From Bradyrhizobium sp. WD16 (GTDB taxonomy: Bacteria > Pseudomonadota > Alphaproteobacteria > Rhizobiales > Xanthobacteraceae), in the NCBI RefSeq assembly GCF_024181725.1, contig NZ_CP028908.1:1922001-1986000 (forward strand): a DNA stretch of 64,000 nt. The letters are read 5' to 3'. Under the pieces are notes generated by a model that worked only from the letters and a program-made list of their open reading frames with translations, ran no database searches and was not told where the DNA came from. A program made the position numbers and the translations under genes. Below, one piece after another: positions 31,299 through 41,919 of the stretch (position 1 is the stretch's first letter; every line of letters begins with the position of its first letter).

Positions 31299-32179
31299 GG
31301 CCGGATTTCCGCCGCATCGGCTGACGGCAATTGCAGCTCGCAGGCGCCCGGTGCAAAGCAGCTCCTGCCTAGCATCTCCAGACGACCATCCTTGACCATG
31401 GCCTGCAGCCGGGCGGTCAGCACAAGGAAGTCGGGCGGCCGGACATCGCGTTTTCCGAGATCATCGATGGTCCGGTGGACCAGCATTGCAACTTTCTGGG
31501 AGCGATATTTGCAGCCTGCGAGCAAAGACTGATCGAATTCGCTGATCGGCGCCGATTGCAGGCCGTCAGGACCGACGATCCGCAAAGGTGCATTCTCGCT
31601 CCGCAACCGCTGCCAGCGCTGGCCCCAGGCCGTGCGGAGTTCGTCGCTCAGCGGCACCGCGCAGTCCAGCAGATCGAAAACCTTGTACCGGTCCAGATCC
31701 AGAAGATCGAAGACGTGACGTTTCGTCTTGGCGTAGGGGCTTTGCCTGATGTGGAGCTCTGTGAAATCGATGATTTCGCAAGGGCGCCCGCCGGCGCGCC
31801 GTAGCCATTCCATCGCACCGCAGAGGTGCCGCGCCGAGCGCTGCGTCAGCCATAGGACGACGCGGGCATAGGGGGCCAGCGCCATCAGCCAGAAGGCCGT
31901 CTCGGCGTCGCGGTCGCCGCTCCAGGGATGCTGGCCGAAGCGCTCCTGGCGACTCTGAAAAGATCTGTCGGAATCTGCGTACCAGCCAGTGAAATCGAAG
32001 CTCTGGGCCAGCCAATCGATGCGCCGGTCGTAATCGGGGCTGTCGATCGGACCAAAGCTCAGGTCGTCGTCGAAGCAGGCGATCGCGTTCGTGAGGCCGG
32101 CATAATCGAAGACGTCGCGCAGCATCCCCTTGTCTTGACGGTCAAAGACCACATGGAGAGCACCGTCATTGGCCATCAA
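31295..32179 (-). CDS. DUF1835-type protein, paralogue 2
   Basis: 294 residues, same architecture as paralogue 1 (LHVVFDRQDKGMLRDVF, CFDDDLSFGPIDSPD, ARVVLWLTQRSARHLCGAMEW, ELRTAWGQRWQRLRSENAPLRI). It is first in the two-gene unit and overlaps paralogue 1 by 4 bp (ATGA). Divergence is strongest in the middle and at the C-terminus, so this is an old duplication, not a recent one. The gene lies just downstream of the amtB terminator; a functional link to ammonium uptake is not implied. Confidence 0.75.
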   Translation of the reverse strand: MMANDGALHVVFDRQDKGMLRDVFDYAGLTNAIACFDDDLSFGPIDSPDYDRRIDWLAQSFDFTGWYADSDRSFQSRQERFGQHPWSGDRDAETAFWLMALAPYARVVLWLTQRSARHLCGAMEWLRRAGGRPCEIIDFTELHIRQSPYAKTKRHVFDLLDLDRYKVFDLLDCAVPLSDELRTAWGQRWQRLRSENAPLRIVGPDGLQSAPISEFDQSLLAGCKYRSQKVAMLVHRTIDDLGKRDVRPPDFLVLTARLQAMVKDGRLEMLGRSCFAPGACELQLPSADAAEIRP

Positions 32180-32278
32180 ATCAACTCCGATTGAAAATCA
32201 TTCGGTCTGCAATCAGAGAGCACTCTATCAACAGCGAGAACAAAAAGGAAACAAAATCCGACCATCAAGATGACCCTG

Positions 32279-32315
32279 AAAAAGTGAAGGGCCCCAGCTT
32301 GCGCTGGGGCCCTTC
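32279..32315 (-). terminator. Intrinsic terminator downstream of amtB1
   Basis: A perfect 13-bp stem GAAGGGCCCCAGC / GCTGGGGCCCTTC with a TTGC loop, and AAAAA on the plus strand at 32279-32283, which reads as a U-run in minus-strand RNA. It ends the glnK/amtB transcript before the DUF1835 pair. Confidence 0.88.
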
Positions 32316-32401
32316 GACGGAGGGGGCATTGCCGGGTTAGTGCCCCAACCGTTGTTGGGGCGCGCCGCCGCGGTAAGGGCCGGGGCCGGCGCGCGATCCG
32401 C

Positions 32402-33841
32402 TTACATGTTGTAGGCGCGCTCGGTGTGCTCGGTGACGTCGAGGCCTTCGCGCTCCTTCTCGACATTGACTCGCAGGCCGACGATCACATCGACCACCTT
32501 GTAGAGGATCGCCGAGACGACACCCGACCACACCAGCGTGGTGAGGACGGCCTTGGCCTGGGCGATCATCTGGGTGGCGAAGTCGTAGTCGCCGATCTTG
32601 CCGGCCACGTAGTCCATCACGCCGGTGCCGCCGAGAGCCGGGTTCACCAGGATGCCGGTGCCCAGCGCGCCGACGATGCCGCCGATGCAGTGGACGCCGA
32701 AGACGTCGAGGGAGTCGTCATAGCCGAGCGCGTTCTTCACGACGGTGCAGAAGAACAGGCAGACGATGCCGACGACGAGGCCGAGCACCAGGGCGCCCAT
32801 CGGGCCGGAATAGCCGGCCGCCGGGGTGACCGCGACGAGACCCGCAACCGCGCCGGACAGCGCGCCGAGGAGCGAGGGGTGACCCTTGACGATCCACTCC
32901 GCGAACATCCAGGCGAGCGCCGCAGCCGCGGTGGCGAGGAACGAGTTGGTCATCGCCAGGGCGGCACCGCCCGAGGCCTCGAGGTTGGAGCCGGCGTTGA
33001 AGCCGAACCAGCCGACCCAGAGCAGCGAAGCGCCGATCATGGTCATGGTGAGCGAGTGCGGGGCCATCAGATCCTTGCCGTAGCCGGTGCGCTTGCCGAT
33101 CAGCAGGGCGCCGACCAGGCCGGCGATGCCGGCGTTGATGTGCACCACGGTGCCGCCGGCGAAGTCCAGCGCGCCCCACAGGAAGACCTGGCCGGCATCG
33201 GCCATGACTTCGTCAAGCTTGGCCTGCGCCGCCGCCTTGGCATCGGGCGCCGCCGCGGCGAGAGCCTTGGCTGCGTCGGTGATGGCGTCCGGACCGGCCC
33301 AGTACCAGACCATGTGGGCGATCGGGAAATAGACGATGGTGACCCACAGCGGGATGAACAGCGCCACGGCGGCGAACTTCATGCGCTCGGCGAAGGCGCC
33401 GACGATGAGCGCCGGAGTGATCGCCGCAAAGGTCATCTGGAAGCAGAAATAGACGAGCTCCGAGATGTTCGCGCCGGCGGTGAAGGTGGCCGCCATCGAG
33501 TCCGGCGTGATGCCGATCATGAAGGCCTTGGAGAGGCCGCCGAGATAGGGCGAGCCACCGGTGAAGGCGAGGCTGTAGCCGTAGACCGCCCACAACACGC
33601 AGACGATGCAGACGGTGTAGAACACCTGGGCCAGCACCGAGAGCATGTTCTTGGAGCGAACCAGGCCGCCGTAGAACAGGGCGAGACCCGGGATGGTCAT
33701 CAGCAGCACCAGCACGGTCGAGGTCATCATCCAGGCGTTGTCGCCCTTGTTGACCGTCGGTTCGGCATGGGCGGCAGTGGCGGCGAGAAGGCCGACAGCG
33801 AGCGCAGCAAGTCCCGCTCTTGTGGGACGCTTGAACGTCAT
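32402..33841 (-). CDS. amtB: Ammonium transporter AmtB, copy 1
   Basis: 479 residues. This trimeric inner-membrane channel takes up ammonium. A cleavable signal-like N-terminus (LAALAVGLLAATAAHAEP) precedes 11 helices starting at DNAWMMTSTVLVLLMTIPGLALFYGGLVRSKN. The twin histidines that conduct the substrate fall in VHINAGIAGLVGALL and VHCIGGIVGALGTG. A 36-bp gap separates it from glnK upstream, the usual glnK-amtB pair, and PII would close the channel under nitrogen excess. A strong terminator follows. Confidence 0.95.
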   Translation of the reverse strand: MTFKRPTRAGLAALAVGLLAATAAHAEPTVNKGDNAWMMTSTVLVLLMTIPGLALFYGGLVRSKNMLSVLAQVFYTVCIVCVLWAVYGYSLAFTGGSPYLGGLSKAFMIGITPDSMAATFTAGANISELVYFCFQMTFAAITPALIVGAFAERMKFAAVALFIPLWVTIVYFPIAHMVWYWAGPDAITDAAKALAAAAPDAKAAAQAKLDEVMADAGQVFLWGALDFAGGTVVHINAGIAGLVGALLIGKRTGYGKDLMAPHSLTMTMIGASLLWVGWFGFNAGSNLEASGGAALAMTNSFLATAAAALAWMFAEWIVKGHPSLLGALSGAVAGLVAVTPAAGYSGPMGALVLGLVVGIVCLFFCTVVKNALGYDDSLDVFGVHCIGGIVGALGTGILVNPALGGTGVMDYVAGKIGDYDFATQMIAQAKAVLTTLVWSGVVSAILYKVVDVIVGLRVNVEKEREGLDVTEHTERAYNM

Positions 33842-33877
33842 ATGTTTAACTCCTGATTGAAATGAAAGAGCGTGAGA

Positions 33878-34216
33878 TCACAGCGCGGCGGCGTCGGCCT
33901 CGCCGGTGCGGATGCGAACCGCATGGTCGAGGTTGATGACGAAGATCTTGCCGTCGCCGATCTGGCCGGTCTTGGCTGCACCGGTGATGGCTTCGATGGT
34001 CTTGTCGACCTGGTCCGAGGCAACAGCGACTTCGAGCTTGATCTTGGGCAGGAAGCTGACGGCGTATTCGGCCCCGCGATAGATTTCGGTATGGCCCTTC
34101 TGGCGGCCATAACCCTTCACTTCGGTGACCGTCAGACCGTGAACGCCAATGGCGGTCAGGGCGTCACGGACCTCTTCCAGCTTGAATGGCTTGATAATGG
34201 CCATAACAATTTTCAT
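33878..34216 (-). CDS. glnK: Nitrogen regulatory PII protein GlnK, copy 1
   Basis: 112 residues. This trimeric PII signal protein senses ATP/ADP and 2-oxoglutarate and binds Amt[21 protein letters not shown] is the standard start. The T-loop [17 protein letters not shown] has uridylylation tyrosine Y51. GDGKIFVINLDHAVRIRTGE is the C-terminal PII signature. The frame remains open upstream, but ATG 34216 gives the family N-terminus. A sigma54-like site lies about 100 bp upstream. Confidence 0.95.
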   Translation of the reverse strand: MKIVMAIIKPFKLEEVRDALTAIGVHGLTVTEVKGYGRQKGHTEIYRGAEYAVSFLPKIKLEVAVASDQVDKTIEAITGAAKTGQIGDGKIFVINLDHAVRIRTGEADAAAL

Positions 34217-34317
34217 GGGTTCATTTCCCCGCTTGGGCCCGGCCGAGGCTGACCGGGCGGACTCGATTGCTGATGTCGCCGCGCGAAGACACTCCACGGG
34301 CACAGCCGCGCCCTTAG

Positions 34318-34334
34318 AATCAAATGCCGTGCCA
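34318..34334 (-). promoter_or_regulatory. Sigma54-type promoter candidate for glnK1-amtB1
   Basis: On the minus strand TGGCACG-GCAT-TTGAT resembles the RpoN consensus TGGCACG-N4-TTGCW: the -24 GG is perfect and the -12 GC reads GA. Spacing between GG and the -12 pair is 10 bases. It lies about 100 bp upstream of the glnK1 start, where NtrC/RpoN control is expected for such genes. Confidence 0.5.
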
Positions 34335-34573
34335 ACCGGGCGGCACTGCCTAACGGTCTCTGAATGTGGAGTTTTTTGCATTGCAGCGGATGCGCCGGCA
34401 GGTGCGCTAAACGGTCGCGCCTAAAACATCATCACGATTGCCCGTTAGACGAGCAAAACAGACAATCGACACAATTTTGCATAGGGAAGAAGCAGGTGCG
34501 GCCATTCAACCGCGCCCGGAGCGGGCGAACTGCCCGCGAAAGCGACTCTGTGAGTGCGGAGGGAGGCGTGCGC
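34335..34573. other. Spacer between amtB2 and glnK1 with no gene
   Basis: This is the rest of the 357-bp gap between the two modules. No ORF with family character and no strong terminator is seen. Upstream activator (NtrC) sites would be expected here, but none was confirmed by eye. Confidence 0.4.
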
Positions 34574-35890
<1,317 letters not shown>

Positions 35891-35957
35891 GGAATGGTCC
35901 CCAGCAGCTGACCGGCAGCCGGCGATTGCGGCCCCGGATCGCCCCCTCGAAAGAGCT

Positions 35958-36449
<492 letters not shown>

Positions 36450-36490
36450 TTACGGCAGCCTGACGTGGCGTTATGGCGGCGCGGGCGACC

Positions 36491-37351
36491 TCAGCGCTTC
36501 TCGCGCAAGGAGCCTTCCTGGGCCACCGAGGCGACCAGAGTGCCGTCGGGTTTGAAGATCGAGCCGCGGGCGAGGCCACGGCCGTTGCGGGCATTGGGGC
36601 TGTCCTGGCTGTAGAGCAGCCATTCGTCGGCCCGGAAGGGGCGGTGAAACCACATGGCGTGGTCGAGGCTCGCGGCCATGACGCGGCCGTCGAACAGGGT
36701 GCGGCCGTAGCGCGACATCACCGAATCGAGCAGCGAGAAGTCGGAGGCGTAGGCGAGGGCGCATTGGTGCAGCGCCGGGTCGTCCGGCAGCTTGGCCGCG
36801 GTTCGGATCCAGATATTGATGCGGCCGGAGGGGATCTTCTCGCCGAAATAGCGCTGATATTCCACCGGACGAAGTTCGATCGGCCGATCGGATGCATAGT
36901 AGCGTTTGATGAATTCCGGCATGCCGTCCATGATCGGTGCCTTCATCAGCTCTTCCGGCGTCAGCTCGTCGGCATGGGGCACCTTCGGCATCTCGTCCTG
37001 GTGGTCGAATGCCCCTTCCTCCTCGGCATGGAAGGACACCATCATCGAAAAGATCACCTGGCCGTGCTGGATGGCCGAGACGCGCCGCGTCGCATAGCTC
37101 TTGCCGTCGCGCAGCTGCTCCACCTGATAGATGATCGGAATCTGCGGATCGCCCGGCAGGATGAAATAGCAGTGCAGCGAATGCGGCATGCGGCCTTCCA
37201 CCGTGCGGCAGGAGGCGACCAGCGCCTGCCCGATCACCTGGCCGCCGAACACCCGCTGCCAGCGGGTGCGCGGGCTGCGGCCGCGAAACAGGTTTACCTC
37301 GAGCGGTTCGAGATCGAGAATTTCGATCAGGTCAATCAGGCTCTTCGACAT
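36491..37351 (-). CDS. tesB: Acyl-CoA thioesterase II
   Basis: 286 residues, double-hotdog fold. TesB hydrolyses medium- and long-chain acyl-CoA to free acids. FRGRSPRTRWQRVFGGQVIGQAL, MPHSLHCYFILPGDPQIPIIYQVE and RRVSAIQHGQVIFSMMVSF mark the first hotdog. SRYGRTLFDGRVMAASLDHAMWFHRPFRADEWLLY marks the second, with the catalytic aspartate. ATG 37351 (MSKSLIDLIEILDLE) is preferred; the frame is open 51 bases upstream. It diverges from the UbiH-type gene. Confidence 0.93.
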   Translation of the reverse strand: MSKSLIDLIEILDLEPLEVNLFRGRSPRTRWQRVFGGQVIGQALVASCRTVEGRMPHSLHCYFILPGDPQIPIIYQVEQLRDGKSYATRRVSAIQHGQVIFSMMVSFHAEEEGAFDHQDEMPKVPHADELTPEELMKAPIMDGMPEFIKRYYASDRPIELRPVEYQRYFGEKIPSGRINIWIRTAAKLPDDPALHQCALAYASDFSLLDSVMSRYGRTLFDGRVMAASLDHAMWFHRPFRADEWLLYSQDSPNARNGRGLARGSIFKPDGTLVASVAQEGSLREKR

Positions 37352-37463
37352 CGATCCTCCGGACCTCTCAGGCGCCGGTTCAGGGGCCGTTCCGCTTCGC
37401 ACGGCGATGCGCTAAAACCCGATCGGCGATTTTGCAACGCGGCAAGTGAGCTGCCGAACCATG

Positions 37464-37500
37464 TTGCCCAAGTGGTGTTTGCCCAAGCAATGTTGCCCAA
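37464..37500. repeat. Three imperfect direct repeats with TTGCCCAA core
   Basis: TTGCCCAA at 37464, 37479 and 37493, spacing 15 and 14 bases, in the tesB/ubiH divergent promoter region. The regular spacing on nearly one-and-a-half helical turns could be an operator or a slippage product. Confidence 0.4.
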
Positions 37501-37553
37501 ATCATGTGCCTAACGCCGGTTGGGGAGCAAGGGCGAGAATTGAAAGTCCCGTC

Positions 37554-38810
37554 ATGACCGCAAGCGAGCCCATTCCTCCGGGAAAAACCAAGGCAATCCC
37601 GCGGGGTATTGTCATCGCCGGCGGCGCCTTTGCCGGTCTCGGCCTCGCCCTGGCACTGCGCCAGGGCCTGGGTTCGGAGCTGCCGATTACTGTGGCGGAC
37701 CCGGCGCTGGCGGTCCGGCCGAGCCGCGATCCGCGGGCCTCGGCCATCGTCGCCGCCTGCCGGCGGCTGTTCGAAATCCTGGGGGTCTGGGGTGAGGTCG
37801 CCGACGGCGCACAGCCGATCGTCGACATGGTGGTCACCGACAGCCGTCTCGAAGACGCCATGCGGCCGGTCTTTCTCACCTTCGGCGGCGATGTCGAGCC
37901 GGGCGAACCCTTTGCCCATATGGTGGAAAACCGCAGGCTGATCGACGTCCTGGTGGCGCGGGCGGAAGCCGCCGGCGTCGCCTTGAAGGCAACGACGGTG
38001 ACCGATTTCGCCGCGAGGCCCGAGGCGATCACCGTCTCGCTGGGCGACGGCAGCACCATGGAGGCGAGCCTTCTCGTCGCCGCCGACGGCGCCCGTTCGC
38101 GCTTGCGCGAGCGGGCCGGAATCGCCACCCACGGCTGGGACTATGATCAGTCCGGCATCGTCGTCACCGTCGCCCACGAGCGCGACCATGAAGGACGGGC
38201 CGAGGAGCATTTTCTGCCGCCTGGCCCCTTTGCGATCCTGCCCCTGAAGGGGCGGCGCTCCTCCCTGGTCTGGACCGAGAGCCGGGTGGATGCGGCCCGT
38301 CTCGTTGCCCTGCCGGCCGAGGACTTTCATCGCGAGCTCGAGCAGCGTTTCGGCCTCAAGCTCGGCGAGATCACCGTGCTCGATGAGCCGCGCGCCTTTC
38401 CGCTCGGCTATTTCGTCGCCCGCGAATTCGTCGGTCCGCGGCTCGCGCTGGTCGGCGATGCCGCCCATCAGATTCACCCGATCGCCGGCCAGGGTCTCAA
38501 TCTCGGACTGAAGGATGTGGCGGCGCTCGCCGAATGCATCGTCGACGCCGCGCGGCTCGGCATCGACCCCGGTCAGGCCGACGTGCTCGATCGCTATCAG
38601 CGCTGGCGGCGCTTCGACACGGTGGCCATGGGTATCGCGACCAATTCGCTGAACGCCCTGTTCTCCAACCGCTCGACGCTGCTGCGCGGCGTCCGCGATC
38701 TCGGCCTCGGCCTCGTCGACCGTCTGCCGCCGCTCAAGAGCGCCTTCGTCCGCCAGGCGGCGGGTCTCGCCGGCGAAGTGCCGCGGTTGTTGCGCGGGGA
38801 GGCGTTATAG
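37554..38810 (+). CDS. UbiH/UbiF/COQ6-family FAD-dependent ring hydroxylase
   Basis: 418 residues. The FAD-binding start is IVIAGGAFAGLGLALALRQGL. The middle DG motif is VAADGARSRLRERAGI. The C-terminal ribityl-binding signature GDAAHQIHPIAGQGLNLGLKDV is perfect for the family that hydroxylates the ubiquinone ring. Which ring position is used cannot be told by eye. ATG 37554 gives a 17-residue leader before the FAD strand. Confidence 0.88.
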   Translation: MTASEPIPPGKTKAIPRGIVIAGGAFAGLGLALALRQGLGSELPITVADPALAVRPSRDPRASAIVAACRRLFEILGVWGEVADGAQPIVDMVVTDSRLEDAMRPVFLTFGGDVEPGEPFAHMVENRRLIDVLVARAEAAGVALKATTVTDFAARPEAITVSLGDGSTMEASLLVAADGARSRLRERAGIATHGWDYDQSGIVVTVAHERDHEGRAEEHFLPPGPFAILPLKGRRSSLVWTESRVDAARLVALPAEDFHRELEQRFGLKLGEITVLDEPRAFPLGYFVAREFVGPRLALVGDAAHQIHPIAGQGLNLGLKDVAALAECIVDAARLGIDPGQADVLDRYQRWRRFDTVAMGIATNSLNALFSNRSTLLRGVRDLGLGLVDRLPPLKSAFVRQAAGLAGEVPRLLRGEAL

Positions 38811-38854
38811 GCTTCACAGCGCGGGAGTCGTGTTGCGGCTGCGCCCGGTCCGGC

Positions 38855-39049
38855 TCAATCGATCTTGCGCGCCTCTTCCGGCAACATGATCGGAATGCCG
38901 TCGCGGATCGGATAGGCGAGATGCGCCGCGCGCGAGATCAGCTCCTGTCGCTGAGCGTCATATTCCAGGCGGCCTTTGGTCACCGGGCAGACCAGGATAT
39001 CGAGAAGCTTGGGATCGACGCTGTCGGGGCGCGGCGGAGGGGTGGTCAT
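38855..39049 (-). CDS. Trm112-family (YcaR/UPF0434) small protein
   Basis: 64 residues. [30 protein letters not shown] and [21 protein letters not shown] are the family core. In eukaryotes and archaea Trm112 activates several methyltransferases; the bacterial role is less clear. Metal-binding cysteines are reduced to one (CPV), as in most bacterial members. It is last in a minus-strand run after the thioredoxin and LON-domain genes. Confidence 0.85.
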   Translation of the reverse strand: MTTPPPRPDSVDPKLLDILVCPVTKGRLEYDAQRQELISRAAHLAYPIRDGIPIMLPEEARKID

Positions 39050-39129
39050 GACGAATGCCTCAGGAAACGTGGTGGTCGCGGGTTGCCGATAATAATCGTC
39101 GGCTTGCGGGAGTATTCCTCGGATCAGGC

Positions 39130-39804
39130 CTACTGCAAGGGCGGATCGCCGCTGGTCTTTTTCTTGGCGAGATCCATTTCGGTCACGGCGATCAGGATCT
39201 CGGCGCGGGTCTTGAGATCGCGGGCCTCCAGCAGCGCCTGTTTCTCGGCGACGCCATAGGGCGACATCATCGCCAGCGCGTTGACCAGTGCCTCGTTGGG
39301 GGCCGAATCGATGCCTTCCCAGTCCACCTTGAGTCGGTTGGCCTTGAGGAACTGGCGCAGCGCGACCAACAGGCCTTCGCGGTCGACCTCCTCCTCGCCC
39401 TTGCGGGCGGTGAAATCGTCGATGAATTCGTCGTAGGCGACGCGGCATTGCCGATAGGGCGTCGTCACCGCGATTTCGTCGATCACCTTGAAGCGCGACA
39501 CCCCGGTGAGCTCGAGGATGTAGCGCCCGTCGCCGGATTCGGCGAGCTGGGTGATGCGGCCGATGCAGCCGACCTGAAACAGCGCGGGGTGTTCGCTGCC
39601 CGGGGAATGCACCTCATCGGGCTGGATCATGCCGATCAGGCGGTGCCCATCGCGCAGCGCGTCGTCGACCATGGCGAGGTAACGCGGTTCGAAGATGTTC
39701 AAAGGCATCTGGCCGCGCGGCAGCAGCAGCGCGCCGGACAACGGAAATACCGGAATGACTTTGGGAAGGTCGATCGGCCCGCGATATTCCACATTGATCG
39801 GCAT
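39130..39804 (-). CDS. LON peptidase substrate-binding domain protein
   Basis: 224 residues. Only the N-terminal LON domain is present ([46 protein letters not shown]), with no AAA+ or protease domains. A helical tail contains [41 protein letters not shown]. Such stand-alone LON-domain proteins are common in alphaproteobacteria, with unproven roles, perhaps substrate adaptors. ATG 39804 gives [10 protein letters not shown]. It follows the thioredoxin gene by 41 bp. Confidence 0.88.
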   Translation of the reverse strand: MPINVEYRGPIDLPKVIPVFPLSGALLLPRGQMPLNIFEPRYLAMVDDALRDGHRLIGMIQPDEVHSPGSEHPALFQVGCIGRITQLAESGDGRYILELTGVSRFKVIDEIAVTTPYRQCRVAYDEFIDDFTARKGEEEVDREGLLVALRQFLKANRLKVDWEGIDSAPNEALVNALAMMSPYGVAEKQALLEARDLKTRAEILIAVTEMDLAKKKTSGDPPLQ

Positions 39805-39845
39805 CGGCTGGTCCTTCGGACTGGAACGTCGCGGGCGTGTCTTCC

Positions 39846-40748
39846 TCAGGCGAACAGGATCGAGGACAGCCGGCGGCGGCCCTCGACCGTTGCCTCGTCG
39901 GCCGGCCCCCAGGCCTCGAACAACTGGACGAGCTGCTTGCGTGCGCCGTCGTCGTTCCATTTGCGGTCGCGCCGCACGATCTCGAGCAGATGGTCGGTCG
40001 CCTCGGCGCGCTTGCCGGCGGCGTTGAGCGCGGTGGCGAGGTCGAACCGGACCTGGTGGTCGAGCGGATCGGCGGCGACTTTGCGCTCCAGTTCGGCGAC
40101 GGGGCCCACCGCCTGGGCCTGGTCGGCAAGGTCGAGTATCGCCTGCACGGCCTTGACCGCGGCGTCTTCGCGCCTGGCTTCCGGCACCAGAGCCAGGGTC
40201 TTGCGCGCCTGTTCGGTGGCGCCGGTCTCGGCATAGCAGCGCGCCAGCCCGGCGATCGCCTTGATGTTCGCGGCATCGTCGCGCAGCACCTCGGCATAGA
40301 TCGCCGCCGCGGTGGAGGGGTCGCCGGCACCGAGTGCGGCATCCGCCTCGGCGAGCAATTCGTCAGGGCCGCCCGGGGCGCCCTTGGTCAGGCGATTGAT
40401 GAAGGCGGCGATCTGGCCCTCGGGCTGCGCGCCCATGAAGCCGTCGGCGGGCTGGCCGTTGACGAAGGCGATCACGGCCGGGATCGACTGGATGCCCATC
40501 TGGCCGGGAATCGCCGGATGTTCGTCGATGTTCATCTTGACCAGCTTGACCTTGCCCTTGGCATCGCGCACCGCCTTCTCAAGGATCGGCGTCAGCTGTT
40601 TGCATGGGCCGCACCACGGGGCCCAGAAGTCGATAAGGACGGGCTGAAGCTTCGATTCCTCAATGACGTCCTTCACGAAGGTCTGGGTGGTGGTGTCCTT
40701 GATGAGATTGGCCGCTTGCGCGTCGCCGCCCTGGTCGATGATGGTCAC
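39846..40748 (-). CDS. Thioredoxin with TPR domain, YbbN/CnoX-like co-chaperone
   Basis: 300 residues. The thioredoxin domain (1-120) has the active-site WCGPC in DFWAPWCGPCKQLTP and the cis-proline in IQSIPAVIAFVNG. The C-terminal half consists of TPR helices (AAIYAEVLRDDAANIKAIAGLARCYAETG and DHQVRFDLATALNAAGKRAEA). This is the CnoX/YbbN layout, a holdase that protects proteins from oxidation; E. coli YbbN lacks a CGPC pair, while this protein has it, as in Caulobacter-type CnoX. Confidence 0.9.
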   Translation of the reverse strand: MTIIDQGGDAQAANLIKDTTTQTFVKDVIEESKLQPVLIDFWAPWCGPCKQLTPILEKAVRDAKGKVKLVKMNIDEHPAIPGQMGIQSIPAVIAFVNGQPADGFMGAQPEGQIAAFINRLTKGAPGGPDELLAEADAALGAGDPSTAAAIYAEVLRDDAANIKAIAGLARCYAETGATEQARKTLALVPEARREDAAVKAVQAILDLADQAQAVGPVAELERKVAADPLDHQVRFDLATALNAAGKRAEATDHLLEIVRRDRKWNDDGARKQLVQLFEAWGPADEATVEGRRRLSSILFA

Positions 40749-40992
40749 GTGGTCCTCGCTTCGCGCCGCGCCAGCCTAGCGAAATGCACCGGCCGGCAGT
40801 CCGACATGTCTTGGGCAATCAATTCGTTAGGCAATCAATGCGATTGCCGGGCCTTGAAGTCTTTCGAGAGAGTCTGTTCCGGACTGTCCGTTCCGTCGCG
40901 CCGTGTCCTGCTACCGTGATTGCATCAGCGCCGATCGCATCAGCAACGCGGCACCGATGACGTCCCGGGGCGCGGCCGGGAAGCGTCCCTTC

Positions 40993-41070
40993 CTAGTGTG
41001 GCGTCTCGCAATTGCCTATGCCCTTTGCGGCAAGTCCCTGTAGGCAATTGCGAGACATAAGCCACACTAG
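40993..41070. repeat. CTAG-bounded hairpin, single unit C
   Basis: The left arm TCTCGCAATTGCCTA pairs with TAGGCAATTGCGAGA inside outer arms CTAGTGTGGC / GCCACACTAG. A one-sided internal bulge (ATAA against G) separates the outer and inner stems. It is nearly identical to the C unit at 55334-55411. It stands alone, without A or B. Confidence 0.9.
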
Positions 41071-41207
41071 CACAGCTTCTGGCGTTACATGGCGGGCAGG
41101 TCGGGGATTTTCAATCGGGGCGGAACCGGCCGGCCGCGTCCGCGGGCCGCCGGACAGGCCCCTCCCCGGGCTGTCCGCGACAAAAAAATTAAACCCGTCC
41201 ATGGCTG

Positions 41208-41236
41208 TTGCATTGTTGGGCGGCATTTGGCATAGG
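41208..41236 (+). promoter_or_regulatory. Promoter candidate for tRNA-Gly
   Basis: TTGCAT (41208-41213), a 17-base spacer, then CATAGG (41231-41236), placing a start about 28 bases before the tRNA. The -10 is weak, so this is tentative. Confidence 0.3.
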
Positions 41237-41270
41237 ACTGCCCGGCGGCCGCTACGGCCGGCACTGTGAT

Positions 41271-41345
41271 GCGGGTGTAGCTCAGGGGTAGAGCACAACC
41301 TTGCCAAGGTTGGGGTCGAGGGTTCGAATCCCTTCGCCCGCTCCA
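41271..41345 (+). tRNA. tRNA-Gly (anticodon GCC)
   Basis: 75 bases with encoded CCA. The acceptor stem GCGGGTG pairs with CGCCCGC, followed by discriminator T. The D arm is AGCTCAGGGGTAGAGC. The anticodon stem-loop CAACCTTGCCAAGGTTG has GCC at 41303-41305. The T arm is GAGGGTTCGAATCCCTT. It decodes GGC/GGT. tRNA genes are frequent integration sites, and an accessory block starts shortly downstream, but no partial tRNA copy is seen. Confidence 0.97.
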
Positions 41346-41442
41346 GTTCTCGCTCTTACCAGTCGATCAATGCCTCTCGAACTGCGAGGGGCTGGCTTGT
41401 CGGTCTGATGGCAGCGGTTTTTCAAGCCATGCTCTTCAATTC

Positions 41443-41919
41443 ATGACAGCTCTGGACGGCATCGCGCGTCTGTTTCGCATGACGGACGAGGCTTGGCGCC
41501 GCCATGCCAATCCCTGGAGCGTCTGGACGCGTTTTGCCGCGATCCCGGCCATGATCCTCGCCATCTGGAGCCGGGTCTGGATTGGCTGGTGGGCGCTCGT
41601 GCCTGTGGCCCTCGTCATTCTCTGGCTCTTCCTCAATCCGCATGTCTTTGCCCCAGTGACGGAGCCGTCGAGCTGGACTGCGAAGGGGATCTTCGGTGAG
41701 AAACTCTGGCTGCAGGATCGCGCGCGGCTGCCCGGCCATGATCGTGTCCTTCTGCGCTGGCTGGTCATCCCGGTGCTCTGCGGCGCTGTGCTGCTGCTGT
41801 TCGGCCTCGTCCAGCTGCGGATCTGGCCGACGCTGTCCGGTGCGGCTCTGATCGTGATCGCCCAGCTCTGGCGCATCGACCGTCTCGGGCGGTTTTACGA
41901 ACGGGTGAATGGCAGCTAG
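41443..41919 (+). CDS. Small membrane protein (DUF6653-like)
   Basis: 158 residues, function unknown. The N-terminus MTDEAWRRHANPWSVWTRF is followed by hydrophobic helices (AAIPAMILAIWSR, ALVPVALVILWLFLNPHVF) and a later pair (WLVIPVLCGAVLLLFGLVQL, LSGAALIVIAQLWRIDRL). The family number is from memory. The TAG stop (41917-41919) is part of the CTAG that begins a hairpin doublet. Its last 199 bp are repeated almost exactly at 49647-49845. Confidence 0.7.
   Translation: MTALDGIARLFRMTDEAWRRHANPWSVWTRFAAIPAMILAIWSRVWIGWWALVPVALVILWLFLNPHVFAPVTEPSSWTAKGIFGEKLWLQDRARLPGHDRVLLRWLVIPVLCGAVLLLFGLVQLRIWPTLSGAALIVIAQLWRIDRLGRFYERVNGS
41721..41919. repeat. Direct repeat, copy 1 (199 bp)
   Basis: The 3' end of the DUF6653-like gene. 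It matches 49647-49845 with two substitutions in 199 bp. After the hairpin doublet the match resumes for 13 bp at 42079-42091, and again after 54 extra bases at 42146-42159. The copies flank about 7.7 kb of accessory genes in direct orientation. Confidence 0.93.

Larger units (their letters stand above)
40749..41270. other. 522-bp non-coding region before tRNA-Gly
   Basis: It holds one C-type hairpin (40993-41070), then a GC-rich stretch and the tRNA promoter candidate. Two short direct repeats GCAATCAAT lie near 40815-40840. No gene is supported. Confidence 0.5.

Noticed and set aside
30426-31532. A 368-residue plus-strand open frame opposite the DUF1835 pair
   Set aside because: No recognisable motif and antisense to two paralogous genes whose conserved blocks support the minus strand.
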